A stretch of 20,053 nt of DNA from NCBI GenBank assembly GCA_002296055.1, contig DBHE01000023.1, positions 2,579-22,631 of the forward strand, read 5' to 3'. Origin of the DNA: Pseudomonadaceae bacterium UBA836. GTDB taxonomy: Bacteria > Pseudomonadota > Gammaproteobacteria > Pseudomonadales > Pseudomonadaceae. Shown here piece by piece: positions 8,268-16,182 of the stretch; the stretch's first letter is position 1; every line of letters begins with the position of its first letter. The notes under the pieces are model-generated. The model searched no databases. It was not told the origin of the DNA and saw nothing but the letters and a program-made list of their open reading frames with translations. The translations under genes were made by a program, and so were the position numbers.

Positions 8268-9616
8268 TAAACCTGGCTGCCCAGAAACCGCCTCTCCCAC
8301 GGCGTAATTTCATCCATATAGCTCTGCAGCTCCATCCGCTTGCTGGCAAGGAAGCCGTCGACAAACTCGGCGCCGAATAGCTCGCGCGCCAGCTCACTGC
8401 GATCCAGACGCAGAATGGCATCGTGCAGCGTGCCGGGCAGAGTCAGCTCATCCGGCGCCTCGAACTCGCCCTGAGCCGGTGCCGAGGGCTGGCACTGATT
8501 GTCGATACCGTAGAGGCCGGCGGCGAGCGATGCAGCAACACTCAGATAGGGGTTGGCGTCGGCGCCGGGCAGGCGGTTCTCGACCCGGCGCGCTTCCGGG
8601 CCGCTGGCTGGAATACGCAGGCCGGCCGAGCGGTTGTCGTGCGACCAGCACAGGTTGTTCGGCGACGCGTAGGCATGGCAGAAGCGCTGGTAGGAGTTGA
8701 CGTAGGGCGCCATCAGCAGCGTCAGCTCGCCCATGCAGTGTTGCAGGCCGCCGATAAAGTGTTCGAAATTCGCCGTCGCCTCACCGCTCGCCACATCGGT
8801 AAAGATATTGTTGCCGCTGCCCTGCTCGACCACGCTCTGGTGGATATGCATAGAACAACCAGGCACCCGCGCCAGCGGCTTGGCCATGCACACGGCAATC
8901 AGGCCGTGCTTGAGGGCAACCTCATGCAGGGCATGTTTGAACAGGAAGGTCTGGTCGGCAATCAGCAGCGGATCGCCGTGCACAAAGTTGATCTCATACT
9001 GGCTGACACCCATCTCGTGCATAAAGGTGTCGCGCGGAATACCCAGCGTCGCCATGGTGTCGGTCAGCTCATCAAAGAACGGCCGCAGCCCGCTGCTGGT
9101 GCTGACACTGAAGGCGCCGTAACCCGCCTCGCGGCGGCCATCGAGCCCCACCGGCGGCTGGAACGGCTGAGTGTCGTCGCGGTTCGGCTCGAACAGGAAG
9201 AACTCCAGCTCCGTCGCCACCACCGGCGCCCAGCCACGCTCTGCATAGCGCTCAACGATCCGACTCAGTAGCGCGCGGGTCGACAGACCGGACAGTTGAC
9301 CATCCAGCTCCACCGCCTCGCAGATCGCCAGCGCACGCGGGCGTTCCATCCAAGGTAAGCGATGGACCTGGTCCAGCACCGGCCGCAGCACCAGGTCGCC
9401 ATCGTCACTGCCGTAGTAACGCGCCTCCGGGTAACCGCCCATCACACACTGCAGCAGCACGCCGCGCGCCAGCTGCAAGCGGCGGTCATCCAGAAAACCG
9501 TCTGCGGTCATCACCTTGCCACGGGGAATGCCGTTCAGGTCAGGGGTGACACACTCGACGTCGCCGACGCCAGCCAGGCGTTCAGCAAGAGAATCAAGGG
9601 ATGCGGGGGCGTTCAT
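8267..9616 (-). CDS. Glutamine synthetase family protein, gamma-glutamylpolyamine synthetase-like
   Basis: A 449-residue ATP-dependent ligase of the glutamine synthetase fold. Family motifs are present: TELEFFLFEP (ATP/metal-binding Glu residues), VSQYEINF, PGCSMHIHQS, DNRSAGLRIP (about 326-335) and RVENRLPGADANPYL (about 342-356). The MHIHQS and GADANPYL forms are typical of the PuuA/PauA/SpuI/SpuB group, which glutamylates putrescine, spermidine or other amines as the first step of gamma-glutamylated polyamine catabolism in Pseudomonas. They are less typical of housekeeping GlnA. The start at 9614-9616 has AGGT eight bases upstream. The gene stands alone on the minus strand, divergent from the VOC lipoprotein. 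No gamma-glutamylamine oxidase or hydrolase gene is adjacent, so the pathway is inferred from family only. The substrate could be another amine. Confidence 0.85.
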   Translation of the reverse strand: MNAPASLDSLAERLAGVGDVECVTPDLNGIPRGKVMTADGFLDDRRLQLARGVLLQCVMGGYPEARYYGSDDGDLVLRPVLDQVHRLPWMERPRALAICEAVELDGQLSGLSTRALLSRIVERYAERGWAPVVATELEFFLFEPNRDDTQPFQPPVGLDGRREAGYGAFSVSTSSGLRPFFDELTDTMATLGIPRDTFMHEMGVSQYEINFVHGDPLLIADQTFLFKHALHEVALKHGLIAVCMAKPLARVPGCSMHIHQSVVEQGSGNNIFTDVASGEATANFEHFIGGLQHCMGELTLLMAPYVNSYQRFCHAYASPNNLCWSHDNRSAGLRIPASGPEARRVENRLPGADANPYLSVAASLAAGLYGIDNQCQPSAPAQGEFEAPDELTLPGTLHDAILRLDRSELARELFGAEFVDGFLASKRMELQSYMDEITPWERRFLGSQV

Positions 9617-9659
9617 TGAGCACTACCTGTGTTTGTTCGGGCCAAAACGGCGTTGCCGG

Positions 9660-9665
9660 ATCATA
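9660..9665 (-). promoter_or_regulatory. Candidate -10 box for the glutamine-synthetase-like gene
   Basis: TATGAT on the minus strand (five of six matches to the sigma-70 -10 consensus) lies 44 bp upstream of the start at 9616. No good -35 hexamer sits 16-18 bp further upstream, so the promoter would need an activator or lie elsewhere. This divergent region of 176 bp also serves the plus-strand lipoprotein gene. Confidence 0.25.
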
Positions 9666-9724
9666 CCCCATCCGCTGTGCAAGCACGTGCGGCGAATAGC
9701 GAGCATGTCATCGCTGAATGGCAC

Positions 9725-9754
9725 TTGAAAACAGAACGAACATTCATTCATTAT
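9725..9754 (+). promoter_or_regulatory. Candidate sigma-70 promoter of the VOC lipoprotein gene, with ATTC-repeat spacer
   Basis: TTGAAA (9725-9730, five of six to the -35 consensus) and CATTAT (9749-9754, four of six to the -10 consensus) are 18 bp apart. They lie about 40 bp upstream of the ATG at 9793. The spacer and -10 box contain a run of ATTC units (GAACATTCATTCATTATTC, 9738-9756), whose repeated tetramer resembles TetR-type operator half-sites. A repressor bound here would block RNA polymerase. Promoter and operator are both predictions from the sequence alone. Confidence 0.4.
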
Positions 9755-9792
9755 TCTCAGCAACCCATCATAACGACAACAAAGGTAATCCC

Positions 9793-11502
9793 ATGAACAC
9801 CCTATCCCGCCACGGCCTGGGCCTTGCCCTGGGCCTGGTCACCGCACTGCTCTCCGGCTGCCTGAGCAGCGGTGGCGGCAGTGACTCTGACAGCCAGGCC
9901 GGAACGCCTCCACCTCCCGCCGGCACGCGCGAAAACAGTGTCTACCTGCAGGCCGCGGCGATCGGCGTTGCCGATCTGAATGCCGCGCTCAAGGTATACA
10001 CCGAAGGCCTAGGCATGCAGGAGGTAAACCGTATTACCCGCGATGACCGCATAGAAGTGGTGTTGCAGTCTGCCGACAAGCGCGGCTCGCAGGTAGTACT
10101 GATGAGCTACACCGACGGCGTTGGCCGCAACACCCAGCAGAATCCGGGCAAGCTGGTGTTTTACGTCAAAGATCCCGCCGCGTTCGCTACCCGCTTTGCC
10201 CTCGCCGGCGGACGCATCACCGTGCCGCCGGCGCCACAGGCCAGCGTGGGCGGCATCGTGGTCGGCTTTGGTCGCGATCAGGACAACAACCTGATTGAAA
10301 TTACCGGCAGCGACAACGCCGTAGACTCCTACCTCAGTGCCTTTGGTATCGGCGTCTCCGATCTGCAAGCCGCGCGTGACTTTTATGTCGATACCATCGG
10401 CTTTACCGAGGACCAGTTTCTGCAGATTCCAGGGCAGTACGACGAGTACATTCTCACCTCGCCGGTGCCCGGCGGCTCGGCATTGGTGCTGATGCACTGG
10501 ACCAACGCCACGCCGCGCAACTACACGGATAACCCGGTCAAGTTGGAGCTGGCGGTGGCCCAACCGCAACGCCTGAGCGATGCCATCAGCGCCGCCGGTG
10601 AGACGGTCAGCCAGGCGCCGGCGGCCTCCACCGATGCGGACCTGAACGGTGCGCTGGTGGGTTACGCCACCGACGCCGACGGCACACTGCTGGAGCTTCG
10701 CCAGTCTATCCGCGCCTATCTCAGCGGCGCAGCCATCGGCGTTGAAAACCTGGAAGCCGCCGTGGATTTTTATACCGGCGGCCTAGGCATGCGCGAACTG
10801 GGTCGCCGTACCCGCGACAACCGTGAAGAGGTGGTGCTGGAATCAGCCGATGCCCGCGGCTCGCAGATTATCCTGATGGGCTTTACCGACGGCGAAACCC
10901 GCAATACCAGGCAAAACCCCGGCAAGCTGGTGTTCTATGCCAAGGACCCGACCGCCTTCGCCCAGGCCGTCCGCGACGCTGGCGGCCTGATCCTCGTCGA
11001 ACCGGTGGACCAAGGGCCCGCACTCGGCAACGCCGTGGTCGGCTTTGGCCGCGACCTGGACAACAACCTGATCGAAATTGTCGGCGATAGCGCGGCCACC
11101 GAATCCTACTTCGGCGCCTTCGGCATTGGCGTCAGTGATCTGGCTGCCGCCAAGGCGTTCTACGCCGACACGCTGGGTTTCAAGGTCACACTGTATTTAC
11201 CTATTCCCGGCCAGTACAACGAGTACATTCTGCAGGGTTACGGCGGCTCGGCGCTGGTACTGATGCACTGGACCAATGGCAGCCCGCGCAACTACACCGA
11301 TAACCCGATCAAGCTGGAGGTCGCCAGCGCCTCACCTGAAGCCTTTCTAGCGGCCATTGAGGACGCCGGCGAGCGCGTTGTGCAAGACGCCGCCGCCTCC
11401 GAAGACATCGAACGAGAAGGGCAAGTGGTCGGCCTGGCCAAAGACGCTGACGGCACACTGCTGGAGGTGCTGCTGGCACCTTGGGGGCAACCCACGCCGT
11501 AA
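9793..11502 (+). CDS. Lipoprotein with four VOC (glyoxalase/dioxygenase-fold) domains
   Basis: A 569-residue exported protein. The start at 9793 was chosen over an upstream in-frame ATG (9718) because it gives a clean lipoprotein signal peptide (MNTLSRHGLGLALGLVTALL) with lipobox LLSGC (lipidated Cys23) and has AAGG eight bases upstream. Leu at +2 suggests outer-membrane sorting. A Ser/Gly/Pro-rich linker (24-46) leads to four VOC-like domains at about 50-173, 178-304, 309-432 and 437-562. Domains 1 and 3 are near copies (GSQ-LM-DG, RNT-QNPGKLVFY-KDP, DNNLIEI), as are 2 and 4 (AFGIGVSDL, IPGQY-EYIL, LVLMHWTN, PRNYTDNP-KLE, DADGTLLE). VOC proteins include glyoxalases, ring-cleaving dioxygenases and drug-binding proteins. 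I cannot assign a reaction. The gene stands alone between a divergent ligase gene and its own terminator. Confidence 0.85.
   Translation: MNTLSRHGLGLALGLVTALLSGCLSSGGGSDSDSQAGTPPPPAGTRENSVYLQAAAIGVADLNAALKVYTEGLGMQEVNRITRDDRIEVVLQSADKRGSQVVLMSYTDGVGRNTQQNPGKLVFYVKDPAAFATRFALAGGRITVPPAPQASVGGIVVGFGRDQDNNLIEITGSDNAVDSYLSAFGIGVSDLQAARDFYVDTIGFTEDQFLQIPGQYDEYILTSPVPGGSALVLMHWTNATPRNYTDNPVKLELAVAQPQRLSDAISAAGETVSQAPAASTDADLNGALVGYATDADGTLLELRQSIRAYLSGAAIGVENLEAAVDFYTGGLGMRELGRRTRDNREEVVLESADARGSQIILMGFTDGETRNTRQNPGKLVFYAKDPTAFAQAVRDAGGLILVEPVDQGPALGNAVVGFGRDLDNNLIEIVGDSAATESYFGAFGIGVSDLAAAKAFYADTLGFKVTLYLPIPGQYNEYILQGYGGSALVLMHWTNGSPRNYTDNPIKLEVASASPEAFLAAIEDAGERVVQDAAASEDIEREGQVVGLAKDADGTLLEVLLAPWGQPTP
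9943..11478 (+). repeat. In-gene tandem duplication of a two-VOC-domain unit
   Basis: Residues 51-304 (9943-10704) and 309-562 (10717-11478) of the lipoprotein are two diverged copies, about 258 codons apart. Nucleotide identity persists in places. GGCCTAGGCATGC occurs at 10006-10018 and at 10780-10792, including the rarely used CTA codon. CTGATGCACTGGACCAA occurs at 10489-10505 and at 11260-11276. The spacing changes from 774 to 771 between these markers, so at least one codon-sized indel separates the copies. Confidence 0.85.
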
Positions 11503-11504
11503 CG

Positions 11505-11536
11505 AAAAAAGGCCAGCTTTTCAGCTGGCCTTTTTA
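11505..11536. terminator. Bidirectional intrinsic terminator
   Basis: GGCCAGCT (11511-11518) and AGCTGGCC (11523-11530) form a perfect 8-bp stem with a TTTC loop. The stem is flanked by an A-run on the left and TTTTT on the right, giving a U-tract in both directions. It begins two bases after the TAA of the VOC lipoprotein gene and ends 15 bp short of the stop of the convergent dehydrogenase gene, so it can serve both. Confidence 0.93.
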
Positions 11537-11550
11537 TTTACCTCACCGGA

Positions 11551-12789
11551 TCAGAAGCTCAGAGCGCGATCGCCCTGCTCATCCTTGATGCGGGTGGGCA
11601 GGCCCATCTCGTTCAGCAGATTGATGAACGGCTTGGGATCCAGCTCTTCGACGTTGACCATCTTGCCGGCATCCCAGGCACCTTGGGCGATCAGGATTGC
11701 TGCAGCAACCGGCGGCACACCGGCCGTGTAGGAAATACCCTGGCTACCAACCTCGGCGTAGGCTTCGGCGTGATCCGCTACGTTGTAGATGAACACTTCC
11801 TTGTCCTTGCCGTCCTTCTTGCCTTTGACCACATCACCGATGCAGGTCTTGCCGGCGTAGTCAGGCGCCAGTGAAGACGGATCAGGCAGTACAGCCTTGA
11901 CCACTTTCAGCGGAATCACTTCCAGACCTTCGGCCGTGGTGACCGGCTGCTCGGACAGCAGGCCGAGGTTTTTCAGCACGGTGAACACGTTGATGTAGTG
12001 CTCGCCAAAGCCCATCCAGAAACGCACGTTCGGCACGCCCAGGTTCTGCGACAGCGAGTGCACTTCATCGTGGCCAGTCATATAGCTGGTCTGTAAGCCA
12101 ACCACCGGCAGATCATCGGTGCGCTTGACCTCGAACATCTTGTTGCTGGTCCACTGGCTGTTCTGCCAGGACCATACCTGCCCGGTGAACTCGCGGAAGT
12201 TGATTTCCGGGTCAAAGTTGGTCGCAAAGTACTTGCCGTGGCTGCCAGCATTGATATCGATGATGTCGATTTCCTCGACGCTATCGAAGTACTCGTTGAC
12301 GGCAACAGCGGCGTAAGCGTTCACCACGCCCGGGTCAAAGCCCACACCCAGGACGGCGGTAATGCCCTTCTCTGCGCAGAGCGCCTTGCGCTTCCACTCG
12401 TAGTTGGCGTACCACGGCGGGGTTTCACAGATCTTGTCCGGCTCTTCGTGAATGGCGGTATCCAGGTAGGCCGCACCGGTCTCGATGCAGGCCTGCAGTA
12501 CCGACATATTGATGAAAGCCGATCCGACATTGATCACCAGTTGCGACTGTGTCTTGTCAATCAACGCTTTGGTGGCCTCGATATCCAGGGCATCCAGAGC
12601 GTGGGCTTGCAATTCACCGGCAACCTTGAGGCTGCCCTTTTCCTTTACGCTGTCGACAATCGCCTGGCACTTCTCGGCGGTACGCGACGCGATATGGATG
12701 TTACCCAGCACGTCATTGTGCTGGGCGCATTTGTGTGCGACCACCTGGGCCACACCACCGGCACCAATAATCAGAACGTTTTTCTTCAT
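11551..12789 (-). CDS. Carboxynorspermidine/carboxyspermidine dehydrogenase (saccharopine dehydrogenase family)
   Basis: A 412-residue cytoplasmic oxidoreductase. It reductively condenses L-aspartate-beta-semialdehyde with putrescine or 1,3-diaminopropane, using NADPH, to give carboxyspermidine or carboxynorspermidine. An N-terminal Rossmann motif GAGGVAQVV (9-17) is visible. It is followed by NVGSAFINMSVLQACIETGA and YLDTAIHEEPD, segments characteristic of this Lys1-like family, and GVGFDPGVVNAYAA in the middle. The start at 12787-12789 has a GAGGA ribosome site about six bases upstream. It lies 47 bp downstream of nspC on the same strand and surely forms an operon with it, which supports the polyamine role over lysine metabolism. 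Which diamine is used cannot be read from the sequence. Confidence 0.92.
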   Translation of the reverse strand: MKKNVLIIGAGGVAQVVAHKCAQHNDVLGNIHIASRTAEKCQAIVDSVKEKGSLKVAGELQAHALDALDIEATKALIDKTQSQLVINVGSAFINMSVLQACIETGAAYLDTAIHEEPDKICETPPWYANYEWKRKALCAEKGITAVLGVGFDPGVVNAYAAVAVNEYFDSVEEIDIIDINAGSHGKYFATNFDPEINFREFTGQVWSWQNSQWTSNKMFEVKRTDDLPVVGLQTSYMTGHDEVHSLSQNLGVPNVRFWMGFGEHYINVFTVLKNLGLLSEQPVTTAEGLEVIPLKVVKAVLPDPSSLAPDYAGKTCIGDVVKGKKDGKDKEVFIYNVADHAEAYAEVGSQGISYTAGVPPVAAAILIAQGAWDAGKMVNVEELDPKPFINLLNEMGLPTRIKDEQGDRALSF

Positions 12790-12836
12790 TTCTCTTCCTC
12801 GAAACGCCTCCTTGGAAAGGCTGGGTAGGTTGAGCC

Positions 12837-13943
12837 TCAGGAGAGGCTGTCCAGGTAATCCTGGAATCCGAACTCGCGAACCAGTTTCACCGAACCATCA
12901 AGCTCCTTGATTGCAATGGCGGGCATGTTCACGCCGTTGAACCAGTTCTTCTTGACCATGGTGTAACCGGCCGCATCAATAAAGGACAGGCGATCGCCGA
13001 TCTTCAGCTCGCTGTCAAAATTGAATTCGCCGAAGATGTCGCCAGCCAGGCACGACTTGCCACACACCATGTACTGGTGCGGGCCATCGCAGGGCTCCAT
13101 CTTGGCCTCCTGACGGTAGATCAGCAGATCGAGCATGTGCGCTTCGATTGAGCTGTCGACCACGGCCAACTGCTTGCCGTTATAGAGGGTGTCGAGCACC
13201 GTCACTTCAAGGGAAGTGCTCAGGGTAATGGCGGCCTCGCCGGGTTCCAGGTAAACCTGAACGCCGTAGCGCTCGGAGAATGCCTTGAGGCGGGCGCAGA
13301 AACGATCCAGCGGGTAATCCTCGCCGGTGAAGTGGATGCCGCCGCCCAGACTGACCCAGCTCACCTGCGCGAGCAGATGACCAAAGCGCTCCTCGATCTG
13401 TCCGAGCATCTGGTCGAACAGCTCAAAGTCACCGTTCTCGCAGTTGTTGTGGATCATAAAGCCGGAGATCAGCGGCAATACCGCCTCAATCTTGGCTGCG
13501 TCCCACTCGCCTAGACGGCTGAACGGGCGTGCCGGGTCAGCAATCAGAAAGTCCGAGCTGCTGACGCCGGGGTTCAGACGCAGACCACGCACCGTGTTGG
13601 CCGAAGCCTCACTGAAGCGGGTCAGCTGACTGATGGAGTTGAAGATGATTTTGTCCGAGTGCGCCAGGACGTCGTCAATTTCGTCATCGGCATAAGCCAC
13701 ACTGTAGGCATGCGTCTCCCCCGGAAACTTGATCTTGCCAAGTTTGACTTCATTCAGGGAGGAAGAGGTGGTGCCATCCATGTACTGACTCATGAAGTCG
13801 AACACGGACCAGGTAGCAAAGCATTTGAGTGCGAGCAGCGCCTTGGCACCGGAGTGTTCACGCACGTAGGCGATCTTCTCCATGTTGCGTGCCAGCTTGC
13901 TCTTGTCGATGAGATAGTACGGCGTTTTGATCAATTCGGTCAT
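12837..13943 (-). CDS. nspC: Carboxynorspermidine/carboxyspermidine decarboxylase
   Basis: A 368-residue PLP-dependent decarboxylase of the alanine-racemase-fold (fold III) family. It converts carboxyspermidine or carboxynorspermidine to spermidine or norspermidine. The N-terminus TPYYLIDKSKLARNM is typical. The PLP lysine is expected at K40 in LLALKCFATW. Later motifs are HNNCEN, SLGGGIHFTGEDYPLD, YLEPGEAA (substrate/PLP phosphate region) and CGKSCLAGD, which carries the conserved Cys of this fold. It is first in a two-gene operon with the dehydrogenase. GGAGG lies only 2-3 bases before the ATG at 13941-13943, a tight spacing, but no better start exists without truncating the conserved N-terminus. 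A perfect TATAAT lies upstream. Confidence 0.94.
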   Translation of the reverse strand: MTELIKTPYYLIDKSKLARNMEKIAYVREHSGAKALLALKCFATWSVFDFMSQYMDGTTSSSLNEVKLGKIKFPGETHAYSVAYADDEIDDVLAHSDKIIFNSISQLTRFSEASANTVRGLRLNPGVSSSDFLIADPARPFSRLGEWDAAKIEAVLPLISGFMIHNNCENGDFELFDQMLGQIEERFGHLLAQVSWVSLGGGIHFTGEDYPLDRFCARLKAFSERYGVQVYLEPGEAAITLSTSLEVTVLDTLYNGKQLAVVDSSIEAHMLDLLIYRQEAKMEPCDGPHQYMVCGKSCLAGDIFGEFNFDSELKIGDRLSFIDAAGYTMVKKNWFNGVNMPAIAIKELDGSVKLVREFGFQDYLDSLS

Positions 13944-13991
13944 ACCCTCCAGCTGTCAGCGCCCGGCTGCCCGGGCAAGTGAAAGCGCGAA

Positions 13992-13997
13992 ATTATA
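13992..13997 (-). promoter_or_regulatory. Candidate -10 box (TATAAT) for nspC
   Basis: A perfect TATAAT on the minus strand sits 49-54 bp upstream of the nspC start. The best -35-like hexamer, TCGACG, is four of six to consensus at a short 15-bp spacing, so the -35 assignment is weak. AT-richness of this block stands out against the GC-rich genes on both sides, which supports a promoter here. Confidence 0.45.
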
Positions 13998-14080
13998 AAT
14001 TAACCCACCCTGCGTCGATAGGAAAAACCACTGTCTCAGCCTACAACGGCAATGCTTCAATTTCACGTCACCGACCAGCG

Positions 14081-14099
14081 CGATGCGTATTTCGCATCG
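14081..14099. promoter_or_regulatory. Perfect 7-bp inverted repeat in the nspC/alkylsulfatase divergent region
   Basis: CGATGCG (14081-14087) and CGCATCG (14093-14099) flank a TATTT loop. The element lies between the divergent nspC and alkyl sulfatase genes, about 40 bp upstream of a possible -10 box for the sulfatase. It is a plausible operator or activator site. No T-run follows, so a terminator is less likely. The rest of this 267-bp gap is AT-rich, with no convincing small gene. Confidence 0.35.
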
Positions 14100-14131
14100 A
14101 AACAAGAATAAAAATGCATTGGCCACATAGC

Positions 14132-14137
14132 TATAAG
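14132..14137 (+). promoter_or_regulatory. Candidate -10 box for the alkyl sulfatase gene
   Basis: TATAAG, five of six to the sigma-70 -10 consensus, lies about 74 bp upstream of the ATG at 14211. No recognisable -35 hexamer lies 16-18 bp upstream, which would fit an activator-dependent promoter. Low confidence. Confidence 0.25.
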
Positions 14138-14210
14138 GCTTTCTATAGTGACTGCAGCCGTTTCAAGCGGTTTCCGACAACAACAATGCCGCTCCAACAG
14201 GGAGTCTCCC

Positions 14211-16175
14211 ATGCGCTCACGTCACCTCATTACCGGCGCGCTGGCCGCCGCCATCAGCCTGGCCGCCAACGCAGCTCCAACCCCCAACCCGGCCACCGCC
14301 ACCACCGCCAGCGCCAACAAGGCCGCGCTGGGCCAACTGCCCTTTGCCGACCAACAAGCCTTTGACGATGCACGTCGCGGCTTCATCGCCCAACTGCCCG
14401 ACGGCAAGGTCACCAATCCCGATGGCTCGGTTGCGTGGGACATGAGCCAATACGCTTTCCTCGATCAGGACACCGCGCCTGAGACGGTCAACCCCAGCCT
14501 GTGGCGCCAAGCTCAGCTCAATGCGATTCACGGCCTGTTTGAGGTTACCGAGGGCATGTATCAGATTCGCGGTATGGATCTGGCCAACATGACCATCATC
14601 GAGGGGGACACCGGGCTGCTGATCATCGACCCGCTGCTCTCGCCCTCAACTGCCAAAGCAGGTCTGGAGCTGTACTACCAGAACCGCCCGAAAAAGCCGG
14701 TGGTTGCCGTGCTCTACACCCACAACCACGTTGACCACTGGGGCGGCGTGAAGGGTGTCACCAGTAACGAAGACGTTGCCGCCGGCAAGACGCACATCTA
14801 CGCACCGGCCGGTTTCATGGAGCATGCGGTCTCGGAAAACGTTATCGCCGGGCCGGCTATGAGCCGCCGCGCCATCTATCAGTTTGGTGCCATGCTGCCT
14901 CCGGGCGAACGCGGTCACGTCGATACCGGCCTGGGCAAGGCGCTGTCGATGGGCGAGCGGTCGCTGATCGCCCCGACCGACACCGTGCCGGATGATGGCG
15001 AGCTGACCATCGACGGTATCCGTGTGCAATTCCAGATGGCCCACGGCACCGAAGCCGAATCGGAAATGATGATGTATTTCCCCGACTTCAAAGTGTTGAA
15101 TACCGCGGAAATCACCAGCCAGCACATGCACAACGTTTACACCATCCGCGGCGCCGCCGTGCGTGATGCCAGTGCCTGGGCGCGCTACATCGATCTTGCG
15201 CTGGCGCGCTTCGGCGACGAAGCCAGCATTCTGGTGGCCCAACATCATTGGCCGGTCTGGAACCAGGACGACATCAAGCGCTTCCTGTCGGTACAGCGTG
15301 ATATGTACAAGTACCTGCACGACCAGTCGGTGCGCATGATCAACAAGGGCTACCTGCCGGGCGATATCGCCGAACAAATTGCCCTGCCGCAAAGTCTGGA
15401 TCAGCAATGGTATGCGCGCGGCTACTACGGCACCCTGCGACACAACGCCAAGGCCATCTACCAGCGCTACATGGGCTGGTACGACGCCAACCCGGCCAAC
15501 CTCAACCCGCTGCCACCGGTACAGAACGCCGCCAAAACCATCGAATACATGGGCGGCGCCGACAAAGTAATCGAACAGGCCCGCAAGGATTACGAAAACG
15601 GTGAGTACCGCTGGGTGGCCAGCGTGATGAACCAGGTGGTGTACGCCGATGCCAGCAATCAGGCCGCCCGTGAGCTGGGCGCCGATGCCCTGGAGCAGCT
15701 TGGTTACCAGGCAGAAGCAGGTACCTGGCGCGGCGCCTATCTGATGGGGGCACAGGAGCTGCGTAACGGCACGCTGCCGCCCACCGTCGGGTCACTGTCT
15801 CCGGACGTTTTGCAGGCGCTCGACACCGGCATGTTCTTCGACCTCATGGCCGTTCGCCTCGACGCCGCCAAGGCAGAAGGCAAGCACCTGGTGATCAACT
15901 GGCAGCTGACCGATACCGAGGAGAATTACCGCCTCAACCTGGAGCACGCCACGCTGACCTACCGTACCGGCGTGCAGGATGACAACGCACAGGCCACCGT
16001 CAGCATGACGCGCAGCACCCTAGACCAGATCCTGCTGAAACAAACCACCTTCCCCGACGCGGTGAAGGCGGGTCAGATCAAGATCAGCGGCGAGCCGAAC
16101 GCCTTCTTCGGCTTGCTGCAAATGCTGGAAGTGCCCTCTGGCGACTTCCCGATCGTGACTCCGGTCAGTAACTGA
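14211..16175 (+). CDS. Exported SdsA1-type alkyl sulfatase (metallo-beta-lactamase fold)
   Basis: A 654-residue enzyme, near the roughly 658 of Pseudomonas SdsA1. It hydrolyses alkyl sulfates such as SDS to alcohol and sulfate. The start at 14211 gives a Sec signal peptide (MRSRHLITGALAAAISLAANA, likely cut before APT) and has GGAG six bases upstream; an in-frame ATG at 14148 lacks both. The metallo-beta-lactamase motif THNHVDHWGG supplies H171, H173, D175 and H176. E281 (HGTEAESE), E300 (NTAEITSQHMHN) and H345 (VAQHHWPVW) fall where SdsA1 binds its zinc pair. A helical dimerisation region (about 440-520) and a C-terminal SCP2-like domain follow. The product is probably periplasmic or secreted. 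It ends in its own terminator and converges with a TetR gene. A secondary alkyl sulfatase is also possible. Confidence 0.92.
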   Translation: MRSRHLITGALAAAISLAANAAPTPNPATATTASANKAALGQLPFADQQAFDDARRGFIAQLPDGKVTNPDGSVAWDMSQYAFLDQDTAPETVNPSLWRQAQLNAIHGLFEVTEGMYQIRGMDLANMTIIEGDTGLLIIDPLLSPSTAKAGLELYYQNRPKKPVVAVLYTHNHVDHWGGVKGVTSNEDVAAGKTHIYAPAGFMEHAVSENVIAGPAMSRRAIYQFGAMLPPGERGHVDTGLGKALSMGERSLIAPTDTVPDDGELTIDGIRVQFQMAHGTEAESEMMMYFPDFKVLNTAEITSQHMHNVYTIRGAAVRDASAWARYIDLALARFGDEASILVAQHHWPVWNQDDIKRFLSVQRDMYKYLHDQSVRMINKGYLPGDIAEQIALPQSLDQQWYARGYYGTLRHNAKAIYQRYMGWYDANPANLNPLPPVQNAAKTIEYMGGADKVIEQARKDYENGEYRWVASVMNQVVYADASNQAARELGADALEQLGYQAEAGTWRGAYLMGAQELRNGTLPPTVGSLSPDVLQALDTGMFFDLMAVRLDAAKAEGKHLVINWQLTDTEENYRLNLEHATLTYRTGVQDDNAQATVSMTRSTLDQILLKQTTFPDAVKAGQIKISGEPNAFFGLLQMLEVPSGDFPIVTPVSN

Positions 16176-16182
16176 CCTTTTA

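Noticed and set aside
9718..9792. Upstream start for the VOC lipoprotein adding 25 residues
   Set aside because: It would bury the lipoprotein signal peptide, and it begins upstream of the best promoter candidate. The ATG at 9793 has a ribosome site and a clean signal sequence.
14148..14210. Upstream start for the alkyl sulfatase adding 21 residues
   Set aside because: It would place a polar extension before a clear Sec signal peptide, and it lacks the GGAG ribosome site seen before 14211.
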